Positions 1-8,998 of a stretch of 64,000 nucleotides of DNA are shown in pieces. The notes beneath the pieces were generated by a model. It was not told the DNA's origin, did not search any database, and saw only the letters and a list, made by a program, of their open reading frames with translations. This stretch comes from Candidatus Peregrinibacteria bacterium. Lineage in GTDB: Bacteria; Patescibacteriota; Gracilibacteria; UBA1369; LOWO2-01-FULL-3. The stretch's first letter is position 1, and the number at the start of each line of letters is the position of its first letter. The stretch covers positions 186,001 to 250,000 of the forward strand of contig JABILX010000004.1 in NCBI GenBank assembly GCA_018654255.1, read 5' to 3'. Made by a program: the position numbers and the translations under genes.

Positions 1-2
1 AA

Positions 3-974
3 AAAGGGAAGTTTTTAGAAAACTTTTCTTACAATCCTCAGTTTACATACCCAGAAATAAAATTCGACCCAATCGACTTAAAACAAAGACTGTCCAATAT
101 AGAAACAGATGAGTCACCGTTGGGTACGATCTTTAAAGAAAAAAAAGAAGAGCTAGTTAAAAAAATAGAGTTGATAGAGCGTGTTGACCACGAAGAATTT
201 ACAGAGAAGTCAGTGGCTCTATTTGGAAGACCAGACGACAAAACGATACAAGAAGCGGAGAATTTACTTCTAGAAGCTGGAAAATTCGACTCCAAAGACA
301 AGGAAGATGTTAGTTGTGAAGAAGCAAAAAATGAATTCGAAAAAGTATTCAAAAAATACAGACTCAACAACTGGAAGGTAAAGATAAAGGACGAAATGGT
401 TACAAACTGTATAGCTGGAAAAAACAACAGATTGTTTGTCCGAAGAGGGTCCACTTTCTCAGAAAAAAGTATAAAAGATCTTATTGTCCATGAGATTGAA
501 ACTCACATATTGACCGCAGAAAACGGCAAGAACCAACCCTACGAGATATTCAACAGGGGCCTCGCAAATTATCTAATAACACAAGAAGGATTGGCTACTT
601 ACAACGTAACGACTCAGAACAAAGAAGGCATAAAAAACAGATACAAATCCTTAGCATTAATACTGGCCACAGATGTTGCAATGAATGCCTCTTTCGTAGA
701 AACATTCGAAAAAATACTATCTCTAGGAATTCCTATTGATCAAGCCTTGAGAATATCATTAAAAGTAAAAAGAGGACTTTCTGATACAAGTAAAAAAGGT
801 GCTTTTACAAAAGATATTATTTATTACAAAGGATACAGGGAAGTTCAAAATTTCGTAGAAAATGGAGGAAAGATAAAAGACCTATACGTCGGAAAACTAA
901 ATCTAAACGACATAGAAGAAATAAATAAGATAGAAGGTCTAACCTCTCCTAAACACCTTCCACACTGGCTTTAA
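3..974 (+). CDS. DUF1704 / MATCAP-like zinc metalloprotease, 5' truncated
   Basis: The frame is open to the left window edge (codon phase from base 3). A TTG at 120 is only an internal codon, because the upstream codons already encode plausible protein (FSYNPQFTYP). The protein carries HEIETH at bases 489-506, an HExxTH zinc-protease motif, and a possible third ligand Glu in QEGLATYN (bases 585-587). This matches the DUF1704 family, which includes the eukaryotic MATCAP tubulin carboxypeptidases. No signal peptide can be judged because the N-terminus is missing. The bacterial substrate is unknown. It converges with queA and overlaps it by 4 bp. The family is fairly sure; the function is only inferred. 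Confidence 0.8.
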   Translation, partial: KGKFLENFSYNPQFTYPEIKFDPIDLKQRLSNIETDESPLGTIFKEKKEELVKKIELIERVDHEEFTEKSVALFGRPDDKTIQEAENLLLEAGKFDSKDKEDVSCEEAKNEFEKVFKKYRLNNWKVKIKDEMVTNCIAGKNNRLFVRRGSTFSEKSIKDLIVHEIETHILTAENGKNQPYEIFNRGLANYLITQEGLATYNVTTQNKEGIKNRYKSLALILATDVAMNASFVETFEKILSLGIPIDQALRISLKVKRGLSDTSKKGAFTKDIIYYKGYREVQNFVENGGKIKDLYVGKLNLNDIEEINKIEGLTSPKHLPHWL

Positions 975-1993
975 TAAATAAACATAGAATCTCCAAAGCT
1001 GTAGAAACGATACATCTTCTCTTTTGCCTCCTCATAAAGCTCTAATACACGCTTGGTGCCATTTTTAACACCCTTGTGCTCTAGAAAAGAAGCGACCAAC
1101 ATGATCAACGTACTTTTCGGAAGATGAAAATTCGTCATCAAGGCATCTACAGCTTTCCACTCGTACCCAGGATAAATAAAAATATCAGTCTCCCCAGAAA
1201 AAGGAATAAGCTTCCCGTCTTTGAAAGAAGACTCGAGAACCCTAACAGACGTCGTGCCAACGGCAACAATTCTTTTCTTATCAGACAAAGCTTCATTCAA
1301 ATTTATAGCAGAAGAACCTTCTAACTCACAAAACTCCGTATGCATTTTGTGATCCAAGATATTTTCAGTCTTTACGGGTTGAAAGGTTCCCAAACCAATA
1401 TGCAACAAAACCTTTTCAAACATAACCCCTTTGTCACGCAATTTGGTCACAAGATCATCCGTGAAATGCAGACCAGCAGTAGGGGAGGCAACGCTTCCCT
1501 TTTCTTTGGCGTAAACCGTTTGGTAGTCATCCATAGAAGAAGAAGAATGATCTATGTAAGGTGGGAAAGGGGCACGACCAAGCTCTTCAGGATCATCTTT
1601 CGTATCGAATCTTATAACCCTAACCCCGTCGTCCTTAACATCGACAACAAAAGCATTTGAACCATCTATCATCATAAAATCAGATCCGACCTGGAATTTC
1701 TTGCCAGGCTTAACAATACATTCATAAGTTTTTTCTCCAATCTTTTTCAATAAAAATATTTCAAAGAACTTCCCATTGTTAGAAAAATTGATTCTTGCCT
1801 TTATTACCTTAGACCTATTTGCAACCAACACATCGTTTGAGCCAAGGTAATTCAAAACATCTCTAAATACCTTATGCTCAACTTTGCCCGTAGAAGTATC
1901 GAAAACCATCATTTTACTAGAATCCCTGGGAGTAACAGGGTCTTGAGCTATGAAGCTTTTTGGAAGGTCGTAATCAAAGTCGCTTAATTTCAT
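971..1993 (-). CDS. queA: S-adenosylmethionine:tRNA ribosyltransferase-isomerase QueA
   Basis: QueA transfers and rearranges the ribosyl group of SAM onto preQ1 at tRNA position 34, giving epoxyqueuosine. The 340-aa length is typical. The N-terminus MKLSDFDYDLP and the internal SPTAGLHF, GLGTFQPV and ALMTNFHLPKSTLIMLV stretches are family signatures. The ATG overlaps the TGA of the upstream PP2C phosphatase gene (ATGA, 4 bp), so it is the last gene of the promoter-5841 operon. No preQ1 biosynthesis gene or tgt lies in the window, so the source of the precursor is not visible. Identification is confident. Confidence 0.95.
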   Translation of the reverse strand: MKLSDFDYDLPKSFIAQDPVTPRDSSKMMVFDTSTGKVEHKVFRDVLNYLGSNDVLVANRSKVIKARINFSNNGKFFEIFLLKKIGEKTYECIVKPGKKFQVGSDFMMIDGSNAFVVDVKDDGVRVIRFDTKDDPEELGRAPFPPYIDHSSSSMDDYQTVYAKEKGSVASPTAGLHFTDDLVTKLRDKGVMFEKVLLHIGLGTFQPVKTENILDHKMHTEFCELEGSSAINLNEALSDKKRIVAVGTTSVRVLESSFKDGKLIPFSGETDIFIYPGYEWKAVDALMTNFHLPKSTLIMLVASFLEHKGVKNGTKRVLELYEEAKEKMYRFYSFGDSMFIY

Positions 1994-3072
1994 GTCTTTT
2001 CAACAACGATTAAGGTCATATCGTCTATTTGAGACTCATCACCAACAAAAGAAGAAAGATCCGTTGCAATATGATGACTAACACCAGCCGCAGTATAAGT
2101 TTGCCCATAATCTAAAATAGTACTTTTCAAACGCTCCAAGCCATAAAGCTCTTCGCTTTCATTCTTCGCTTCAGTAATCCCATCTGTGTACAAAACAACA
2201 AGGTCACCAGGAGCCAACAAAATCTCTTTTTCAACAGCAGTAGCGGTAGCATCTTCAGTCATACCAAGAGCAGTTCCACCAGACACAATATCATCTATTT
2301 CTCCTTTGGCTTTTCTGTATACCAAAATATGCTCGTGTCCACCCCCAACATACGTCATTTTCTTAGCCGCCTTATCCCAACACAACATAACGAGAGTCAT
2401 ATACATCGAAGGCTTCACATACTTCTTGATATGATTATTAGTTTGAATCATGACATCTCTAGCATTGGTATAAGTAGTTGCAAAAGAATCTATCATCGCA
2501 TTAACCATAGCCATTATGAGACCCGCAGTAACACCATGACCAGTAACATCACCAACATACATATATAATTTATCTTTAGTTTCAATAAAATCGTAACTAT
2601 CACCTCCAAGCTCAGTCGCAGGTCTATTTTTCGCAACAATCTTAAGCTGATCAAGTTGAGGGACCTCGTCTGGAAAGATTTCCTTTTGTAACTCAGCCGC
2701 AACAGCAAGCTCATCAAGGATCCTATTTCTATCTTGGATATCATCAGCAACCTCAGTGAAACTCTGAGTCATTTGATTGAAAAAATTAGCTAACACACCA
2801 ACCTCATCAACCCTCCTCGTGTATACTTTTTTAAACTTCTTCCCATTCATGACAAGTTGCATTTGAGAAAGAACACTTCTAATTGGCTTAACGACAAACC
2901 AAAAAAAGCTAACAAATACATACAAAGCCATGATGCAAAAAAACATCAAAACAATCTCCAAAGACATTTCTCCAGTCCCAAGATAATCCATCAGCCAAAA
3001 AGCACCCGCAAGTATCACTGCGAAGATCAAAAAACTTAACAAAAACTTAATAAACATGCTCCTATTTAGCAT
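1990..3072 (-). CDS. Membrane-bound PP2C/SpoIIE-type serine phosphatase with HAMP (RsbU-like)
   Basis: Two hydrophobic segments (about residues 8-30 and 42-64) are followed by a HAMP-like linker (about 65-115) and a SpoIIE/RsbU PP2C domain (about 150-355). Metal-binding motifs are visible: GGDSYDF, VGDVTGHG, LYTDGITEA and the terminal DDMTLIVV. In partner-switching systems such phosphatases dephosphorylate a STAS-domain antagonist. The STAS gene lies 3 bp upstream in the same operon and is the likely substrate. The short extracytoplasmic loop between the helices could sense an envelope signal, but no ligand-binding domain is seen. Start: ATG at 3072; an alternative is MFIKFLL five codons later. 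Confidence 0.9.
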   Translation of the reverse strand: MLNRSMFIKFLLSFLIFAVILAGAFWLMDYLGTGEMSLEIVLMFFCIMALYVFVSFFWFVVKPIRSVLSQMQLVMNGKKFKKVYTRRVDEVGVLANFFNQMTQSFTEVADDIQDRNRILDELAVAAELQKEIFPDEVPQLDQLKIVAKNRPATELGGDSYDFIETKDKLYMYVGDVTGHGVTAGLIMAMVNAMIDSFATTYTNARDVMIQTNNHIKKYVKPSMYMTLVMLCWDKAAKKMTYVGGGHEHILVYRKAKGEIDDIVSGGTALGMTEDATATAVEKEILLAPGDLVVLYTDGITEAKNESEELYGLERLKSTILDYGQTYTAAGVSHHIATDLSSFVGDESQIDDMTLIVVEKT

Positions 3073-3075
3073 ACT

Positions 3076-3429
3076 TTATTTTTTTAAATAAGCATCCAAA
3101 GTAGAATGCATAGGTATTACTTCACTAATTCCAATAGTTTTCAAAACTTCTTTCACATGTGCATCTGGCTTGACCAAAGCAAGGTTCTTCTTCTTCTTCG
3201 AAAGGATATTATGTATCTCCATCAGGTAACCTATGCTTTCACTATTTATAAATTTCAGGCCAGTAAAATCAAACACAAGGTCCGTTAATTTGAATTCTTT
3301 GACCAAAGCATCTAGCTGTTCCCTAATGTCCATATGCCCAGCCTTATCAAAATCCCCAGAAAACTTAATAACCTGATAACCTTTCTCCTCATTCGGGCCT
3401 TGAGGAGCGATCTTTAGCGTTTGAACCAT
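3076..3429 (-). CDS. STAS-domain anti-sigma factor antagonist-like protein
   Basis: A single STAS domain of 117 aa. The phosphorylation-site region reads FINSESIGYL; Ser63 aligns with the phospho-serine of RsbV/SpoIIAA. It is flanked by the transporter-HEAT gene (12 bp upstream) and the PP2C phosphatase (3 bp downstream), the usual neighbourhood of a partner-switch protein. It is clearly paralogous to the STAS domain encoded at 13679, sharing the F-D-x-x-G-L...NS-x-SIGYL block. The only candidate kinase in the window is the RsbW-like ATPase at 13162, about 10 kb away. The downstream target is unknown because no sigma factor is encoded here. Confidence 0.9.
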   Translation of the reverse strand: MVQTLKIAPQGPNEEKGYQVIKFSGDFDKAGHMDIREQLDALVKEFKLTDLVFDFTGLKFINSESIGYLMEIHNILSKKKKNLALVKPDAHVKEVLKTIGISEVIPMHSTLDAYLKK

Positions 3430-3441
3430 ACTGTGTAGTCT

Positions 3442-5814
3442 TTAAGTAGTTTTATTCGCATAAAGAAGTTCGTTTATTAACTCAACTTCTTCATTTTCTT
3501 CTACTAGACTATACAGCATTTTTAAATATTTTAAAGATTTTGTATCCAAATGATTTAACGACTTAACCTTGGTTTTTACAAGCAATTTATTGATCCTCTT
3601 GGAAACCACTTGTTTAACCTCTTTCTCTATAGCTTTTTGGACTTTCGCAGGCATTTTCTTCAGACTTCTTTGGATGTAATCATACGCAGAAGGATCGTAA
3701 TCAAAAATCAAATCTACAATAGCCTCTACGGACTTTAGATTCCCAACTTTAGCAAGAGCAAGAGAAGCTTCAACCTTAAGTTTGTGATTACTTGAATCGA
3801 GGAATTTTTTAATCTTTTTAATTTTAAACTTAATCTTTAATTCTCCAATCACATGTATCGCGGCAAGTTGATGAGATGCCTTTTTGCTAGATATCATCTT
3901 GTCTAATTCAAGCTCAAGATCGTCGAAATACCTTGGGTATTTCCACAAAGATATAATGGCCGCTGCTTTTTCTGTCGGGTTAGCAGAATGAAGATAAGGC
4001 TCTATGTACTCAATAACATGGTCATCCTTGTACTGACCAAGTGCCAAAAGAATATCTCCCTTAAGATCCTTATTAGCTCTCTTCAAATTCTTGATCAAAA
4101 AACCAAACGTACCAACCGGACTCAGCTTTGAAAGAAGGTATATAATCAGAGATCTAATCTCTCCGTTTCGCTCAGATTGATATAATTTTTTAAGAGCTTC
4201 GATCATTTGATATTCGTAGAAAACATTCTTGAAAAAGAAGCTCTTAACAGATCTGAATTTCAACAACGACTCTATTGCAGCCAACCTTACCTCTACCTTT
4301 TTAGAATCAAAGGCTTTTAGAATATCAGTTATAGCTTCGTATTCTTGAAGTTCTCCAAATGCTTTTAAGATTTTAATTTTTACATAATCAGACTCTTTCG
4401 GATCATACAAAACTTTTCTCAACACAGGTAGTGCAGATTTATGACCTTTTTGAGAAAGGATATCTATAGCCTCAATTTTATCTATTTTGTCCTCAGACCT
4501 AGTAAGGTTATAGCACGCTAATTTTGTGTATTTGTTCTGAAGACCATAAGTAACAATGAAAAGCATGATCAGCGCAGCGATCATCGATAGATTAACGGCA
4601 AGAATCAAGTCTTCTCCAACAAATATCCTCTGAAGCCCAATCAAGACCAATGTACCGATCACAGCACCAACCGGTCTCACTATTCCCTCCAAGAATTCAC
4701 GCGTATGTTCCCTGAAATGCTCCTTAATAGAATAATATGTATTGTGATAAGCATTTAGATGAATAATGCCAGTTATGTTCTTGTTTGCCTGCGCCAGAAC
4801 GGCGGTAGGTAACCCAAATTTTATAGTCAAACCAAACACGCTGAGGAGCATCACTACGGGGTATAACATCATACTTCCAACAATCCCCAAAGAGGTAATA
4901 AGCCTACTTCCAGCAAACAGTTGGAATACAAGCGCTACCGCACTAAAGAGGATAAATAAAGCTCCCAAATCATGAACCAACGCATGTTCGAAACCACTTC
5001 CAGAGGTAAGTAACGCACTGGAAACATTAGCAGAAACAGCCCTGGTGTACTGAAACTCGATCAGGTTAGCGAATATCCATTGTATAAGAACTACAAAGAA
5101 CAAGCCTCTCACAAAGCCAACATGTTTGACCTGTGAAACAGCTTCTCTGAGTTTAGTTATTAACCCATGTTTTTCTTCACTATCATCACAAATATTGAAT
5201 CTATAAACTCCCTTGACCACGCGATTGTAATAAAACAAAGCGGGAACCATAAGAAGAAGAGCACAACCCCACACATAAATGAAGGAACTTAAAACAACAA
5301 CTTTCGCAAAAGTAGCAACCAACAAACCTGCGATAATACCACCTATGGTTTCAGAAGATTCTATGACAGGGAAGGTCCTTTCGCTCTCAAGTGGAGTAAA
5401 AAGATCCTCGACAAAACCATTTACAACGATCTTGAGTTGTACCAAGAAAACAGCCTCAGCAACCAACAAGAAGCCAAAGAAGAAGGCTTCAGAGCGCGGT
5501 TCTGCCAGAATAGCGGCAAACAAGACCACCACTGAAGCCAGTATAGTGTATAAGATAGTCCTTTCTTTGGAAATTCTATCTATAAAAGTTGAATATACAA
5601 AACTCCCGATAATAGAGAAAAGTCCATTAATTATGAACAAAACAGGCAACATAAGAATCCCATACCTACCAACAAACATACCCACTATAATAGTCCAACC
5701 AACAACAAACCCTACCCTATAAAAAAGATTAATAAACCAAGACAAAGAAATTCTCGACCATTCGCCCTTATTCACATTTAACAATTTTCCAACAAGACCT
5801 ACAAATTTTGACAT
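3442..5814 (-). CDS. MFS/nucleotide-translocase-like membrane protein with C-terminal HEAT repeats
   Basis: A 790-aa protein in two halves. Residues 1 to about 420 hold roughly 10-12 hydrophobic segments with an MFS or Tlc-type ATP/ADP translocase look. The remainder is soluble, with alpha-helical HEAT-type repeats (for example ALPVLRKVLYD, AITDILKAFDSKKVEVRLAAIESLLKF region). Translocase-HEAT fusions are known in several bacteria, but the substrate cannot be read from the sequence. It is first in an operon with STAS, PP2C and queA. That suggests transport or sensing is tied to the partner-switch pair; this is inference. Start ATG at 5814 with MSKFVGLVGK; no strong Shine-Dalgarno sequence is seen. 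Confidence 0.75.
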   Translation of the reverse strand: MSKFVGLVGKLLNVNKGEWSRISLSWFINLFYRVGFVVGWTIIVGMFVGRYGILMLPVLFIINGLFSIIGSFVYSTFIDRISKERTILYTILASVVVLFAAILAEPRSEAFFFGFLLVAEAVFLVQLKIVVNGFVEDLFTPLESERTFPVIESSETIGGIIAGLLVATFAKVVVLSSFIYVWGCALLLMVPALFYYNRVVKGVYRFNICDDSEEKHGLITKLREAVSQVKHVGFVRGLFFVVLIQWIFANLIEFQYTRAVSANVSSALLTSGSGFEHALVHDLGALFILFSAVALVFQLFAGSRLITSLGIVGSMMLYPVVMLLSVFGLTIKFGLPTAVLAQANKNITGIIHLNAYHNTYYSIKEHFREHTREFLEGIVRPVGAVIGTLVLIGLQRIFVGEDLILAVNLSMIAALIMLFIVTYGLQNKYTKLACYNLTRSEDKIDKIEAIDILSQKGHKSALPVLRKVLYDPKESDYVKIKILKAFGELQEYEAITDILKAFDSKKVEVRLAAIESLLKFRSVKSFFFKNVFYEYQMIEALKKLYQSERNGEIRSLIIYLLSKLSPVGTFGFLIKNLKRANKDLKGDILLALGQYKDDHVIEYIEPYLHSANPTEKAAAIISLWKYPRYFDDLELELDKMISSKKASHQLAAIHVIGELKIKFKIKKIKKFLDSSNHKLKVEASLALAKVGNLKSVEAIVDLIFDYDPSAYDYIQRSLKKMPAKVQKAIEKEVKQVVSKRINKLLVKTKVKSLNHLDTKSLKYLKMLYSLVEENEEVELINELLYANKTT

Positions 5815-5840
5815 TTATTTTTGCTGTTTATTTATACTAC

Positions 5841-5869
5841 ATTATACAATAAATCACAGGTAGAAGCAA
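5841..5869 (-). promoter_or_regulatory. Sigma70-type promoter for the transporter-STAS-PP2C-queA operon
   Basis: On the minus strand TTGCTT (5869-5864) is separated by 17 bp from TATAAT (5846-5841). Transcription would start near 5834, about 20 nt before the ATG at 5814. Read by eye, not scored. Confidence 0.6.
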
Positions 5870-5916
5870 CCGTATAAGGAGGAGTTTTTAGGTTAAATTG
5901 TGTAAAATCGCTTCCG

Positions 5917-7479
5917 ATGCAAATGAAGAACATTTTTAAACCAATCGGGTTAGGTAGAGCAAGCGCCCTTGTAGCATTTACTTCATTTTTAAGTTATGCG
6001 GTGGGACTTGTGAGGGATAGGACAATTGCTGTTCATTTTGGAACAACAACCGCCACAGATACATACAACGCGTCCTTCTTGATACCAGACATTCTGTTCA
6101 ACCTGTTTATAGCAGGAGCTTTGACAGCGGCTTTCATGCCAATGTTCTCTGATTACCTGCACAAAGACAAAAAAGAAGCAGAGTCCTTGGCAAACACGAT
6201 GCTATCAGGAGCCTCTCTCTTGATCATAGTACTAAGTACGGTCGCCTTTATTTTCATGGATAGTATCATTCCGTTTGTTTTCCCTAGCGTAGCTGTCGAT
6301 GGACAACAAAGCATAATATTCATGACCAAACTGATGCTCCCATCAGCATTCATATTCGCAATCAGCAACACTCTCGGGAATATACTTATGACGTATAGAC
6401 GCTTCTTCTCTTTTGCAATCTCGCCAGTTTTGTACAATTTAGGAATTATCCTCGGAATAGTACTTCTCAACGACACCCTAGGAATACACAGCGCAGCAGT
6501 CGGTGTGCTCATTGGAGCCACCCTGCATCTGATCATAAGATTGATCGACGTCTTTATGACGGATTATAGATACAAGCCAGAACTAAATGTTTCACATCCA
6601 GGATTCAAAAAGATCATAAGACTAATGATCCCGAAATCATTAAGCCTGATTGCATGGCAAGTGAATCTATATATATTCGCAGTAGTTGGAATGAGAATGA
6701 TGGAAGGTGGCCTCGCTGCATTCAACTTCGCAAGAAACATCCAGAGCTTCGCAGTAAGTCTGTTTGGAATAGCCTTCGCAACAGCAGTCTTCCCAAGTCT
6801 GAATTCCGCCGCAAGCAAAAACGACAAAAAAGAGTTCACTCGAAATTTCCAAAACACACTTCACAGAATCCTATTTTTCACAATTCCGGCAACGATAGGG
6901 GTAATGATTTTAGCAAAACCAATCACAGACCTAATCTTGGGAGGAGGGGAATTCGGAAGTAACTCTCTCGACATGACTTCTATAATTCTATTGTTTTTCG
7001 CTATATCAATCCCATTTGAAAGTCTGACCCACCTGTTCGCAAGATCATTCTATGCAATGAAGAACACGATGACTCCAATGATCATAAACATCTTCTCTCT
7101 AACAATAGTGGCACTAATAACAATATTCATAGCACCAGTGTACGGAATAGAATGGTTTTCGATCGGATTCGCGATCGGATTCGGAATATACAACATTCTT
7201 TTTGTAATAATTATCCGCAAGCACTTAAAAGGTTTTAATTTCAAAAAGTTTACAGGCAGTTTAAGTAAAATAATATTTTCAGCCTTATTGATGGGAGTCA
7301 TCCTATACATGACCGTTGATCTATACGAACTCATCGACCTAAACGAAAAGATAGTCCATTGTCTAAGGATAGCGATCGGAGGAGCAACATACTTGCTTTC
7401 AGCATACTTTCTAAAATCACCAGAATTAGAAAGCGTGAATTACATACTACAAAGACTATTTAAAAAAACAAATGTCTAA
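5917..7479 (+). CDS. murJ: Lipid II flippase MurJ (MviN family)
   Basis: A 520-aa polytopic membrane protein of the MviN/MurJ family that moves lipid II across the membrane for peptidoglycan synthesis. The typical N-terminus (FLSYAVGLVRDRTIAVHFG) is followed by TDTYNASFLIPDILFNLFIAGA spanning the second helix, and 13-14 hydrophobic segments follow. Positive residues in the early loops fit the family. Length is normal. The start may be ATG 5917 or ATG 5923 (MKNIFKPIG). An AAGGAGG at about 5877 lies too far upstream to serve either. It overlaps the next gene by 8 bp, suggesting co-transcription. Confidence 0.93.
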   Translation: MQMKNIFKPIGLGRASALVAFTSFLSYAVGLVRDRTIAVHFGTTTATDTYNASFLIPDILFNLFIAGALTAAFMPMFSDYLHKDKKEAESLANTMLSGASLLIIVLSTVAFIFMDSIIPFVFPSVAVDGQQSIIFMTKLMLPSAFIFAISNTLGNILMTYRRFFSFAISPVLYNLGIILGIVLLNDTLGIHSAAVGVLIGATLHLIIRLIDVFMTDYRYKPELNVSHPGFKKIIRLMIPKSLSLIAWQVNLYIFAVVGMRMMEGGLAAFNFARNIQSFAVSLFGIAFATAVFPSLNSAASKNDKKEFTRNFQNTLHRILFFTIPATIGVMILAKPITDLILGGGEFGSNSLDMTSIILLFFAISIPFESLTHLFARSFYAMKNTMTPMIINIFSLTIVALITIFIAPVYGIEWFSIGFAIGFGIYNILFVIIIRKHLKGFNFKKFTGSLSKIIFSALLMGVILYMTVDLYELIDLNEKIVHCLRIAIGGATYLLSAYFLKSPELESVNYILQRLFKKTNV

Positions 7480-8263
7480 ATACAAGATATTTCTTTTAGG
7501 CACACTTCTTCTAATCGGACTAGGGATGCTAGTGGTTCTTCCAAAAGCTACGAATTATTTGGAAATACAAAGGGTGGAAAATCAAAACGAAGACACGATC
7601 TCTGAGATCAAGGAATTCCTAAACACACCAATAGCTAAACCAGTCCTAGAGCCACAAAAACCAATCACAATTCAAGAAGAAAAGCTCCTGCTCCTGCCGA
7701 CCTCTGCATACCTAGAAGTAGAATTTATATGCCAAGCTCCTCTTCAAACAGAAGCAAACTGGCAATATCATGAAGAAAGCTGCGAAGAAGTCGCAGTATT
7801 ACAATCCTACCTGTACATGACAGGTCAAACAATGACGAGACAGGAAGCCCACGAAGAAGTCCTAAAAATGATCGATTGGCAAATGGCAGAGTTCGGAGGA
7901 CACCATGACATCTACGCAGACAAGGTAAAAGAGTTCATAGAGGGGTACTACGACGTAGAAGATTCGGATATCGAAATTGTGTACGACGCTACGCTAGAAG
8001 ACGTAAGAAGCTACATAGCGGAAGGATTCCCAGTAATAGTACCAATTATGGGAAACATATTGAAAAATCCATACTACCCACATCCCGGATACCATATGTT
8101 AGTAGCCATTGGATACACGGAAGACATGATCGTAACAAACGACAACGGAACCCGAAAAGGAGCCGATTTCTCATACGAAAACCAAGTGTTCCAAGACGCT
8201 ATGAACGCAGCCGGAGGAGACATAGTAATAATCAAAACCAAAACCACCAAGTCCTCACACTAA
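7472..8263 (+). CDS. Membrane-anchored C39-like cysteine peptidase family protein
   Basis: An N-terminal hydrophobic anchor (about residues 5-24, KIFLLGTLLLIGLGMLVVL) is followed by a linker and a peptidase C39-like (papain-fold) domain at about 80-260. Candidate catalytic residues are Cys in EESCEEVAVL, His in GYHMLVAIGY and Asp/Asn in VTNDNG, in the expected order. The domain is likely outside the cytoplasm. There is no ABC exporter, so this is not a bacteriocin-type C39 transporter. It is co-directional with murJ and overlaps it by 8 bp. Its 3' end overlaps the convergent CAP gene by 32 bp. The substrate is unknown. Confidence 0.8.
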   Translation: MSKYKIFLLGTLLLIGLGMLVVLPKATNYLEIQRVENQNEDTISEIKEFLNTPIAKPVLEPQKPITIQEEKLLLLPTSAYLEVEFICQAPLQTEANWQYHEESCEEVAVLQSYLYMTGQTMTRQEAHEEVLKMIDWQMAEFGGHHDIYADKVKEFIEGYYDVEDSDIEIVYDATLEDVRSYIAEGFPVIVPIMGNILKNPYYPHPGYHMLVAIGYTEDMIVTNDNGTRKGADFSYENQVFQDAMNAAGGDIVIIKTKTTKSSH

Positions 8264-8990
8264 CTTCAAAGCTGTTAGACATACGAAGCCTTCTTTTGTT
8301 AGAAGAAGAGGGGAGTGTAAATATCTTCACTTCATGTTTTCCAACCGCATCAAACTTGATAGTAAAGTCAAATTTCCTCGAAGACCCAACCTTGTGACCA
8401 CCCTCCTTTATAATTTTCCTACTACCAGGAACAGTTACTTGATAATAAATCTCAGACATGGGCTCTACAGCATAACCCTTTAACCTCAGCCCCTTCTTCG
8501 TACTAATATTTTTCCTAACTTTTTTGGTGAACTTAACAATTCTTTTAGCAAAATTCTGCGTAAAGTAATAAACCCCCTGTTTTGACTTAATAATGCCTAT
8601 CCCAACACAATTATAATTCTTATTCAAAATATTAGCCCTGTGCCCAGGACTTCTCATCAAACCTTCCTCAGCCTCCAAAACAGGCTCTGGATATCCTCCA
8701 ATCTTAGCCAAATTTTCACCTGAAATAGAATCGGTAACCCTGGCAGTCTTGAGTCTGTCTGCAGGACTCTGGCCTTTTATATTAACATGTTCGAAATAAT
8801 CCTTTTTAGCCATATCCTTACTATGTCTCCTCGCAACAACCCTCAGGTCATCTTGCATAAACAACTTCCACAAAGCAAAATCCTTCCTATCCCTATTAAG
8901 ATAAATCAACATTTGCCACTCCATTCTTGTCAAAGAATGAGGAACAAAAATCACTAAGAAAAAGTATTTAATCCAATTCCCAAAAGTCAC
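8232..8990 (-). CDS. CAP/SCP-domain (YkwD-like) protein
   Basis: A 252-aa protein with a hydrophobic N-terminus (MTFGNWIKYFFLVIFVPHSL) acting as a signal or anchor, then a CAP/SCP domain. Signatures are ARRHSKDMAKKDYFEH, GENLAKIGGY and RSPGHRANIL, which together form the CAP cavity with its two conserved His residues. A beta-rich C-terminal part (about 150-250) follows. CAP proteins of the YkwD type are extracytoplasmic with poorly known roles. It follows ribD by 8 bp, so it is probably the distal gene of the rpsB operon. Convergent 32-bp overlap with the C39 gene. Confidence 0.85.
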   Translation of the reverse strand: MTFGNWIKYFFLVIFVPHSLTRMEWQMLIYLNRDRKDFALWKLFMQDDLRVVARRHSKDMAKKDYFEHVNIKGQSPADRLKTARVTDSISGENLAKIGGYPEPVLEAEEGLMRSPGHRANILNKNYNCVGIGIIKSKQGVYYFTQNFAKRIVKFTKKVRKNISTKKGLRLKGYAVEPMSEIYYQVTVPGSRKIIKEGGHKVGSSRKFDFTIKFDAVGKHEVKIFTLPSSSNKRRLRMSNSFEVSVRTWWFWF

Positions 8991-8998
8991 AAATAGAT

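Noticed and set aside
120-974. DUF1704 protein starting at TTG 120
   Set aside because: The frame stays open and protein-like to the window edge, so the gene is simply truncated.
5875-5916. AAGGAGG near 5877 as the murJ ribosome binding site
   Set aside because: It lies over 30 nt before either possible start, and no small ORF follows it.
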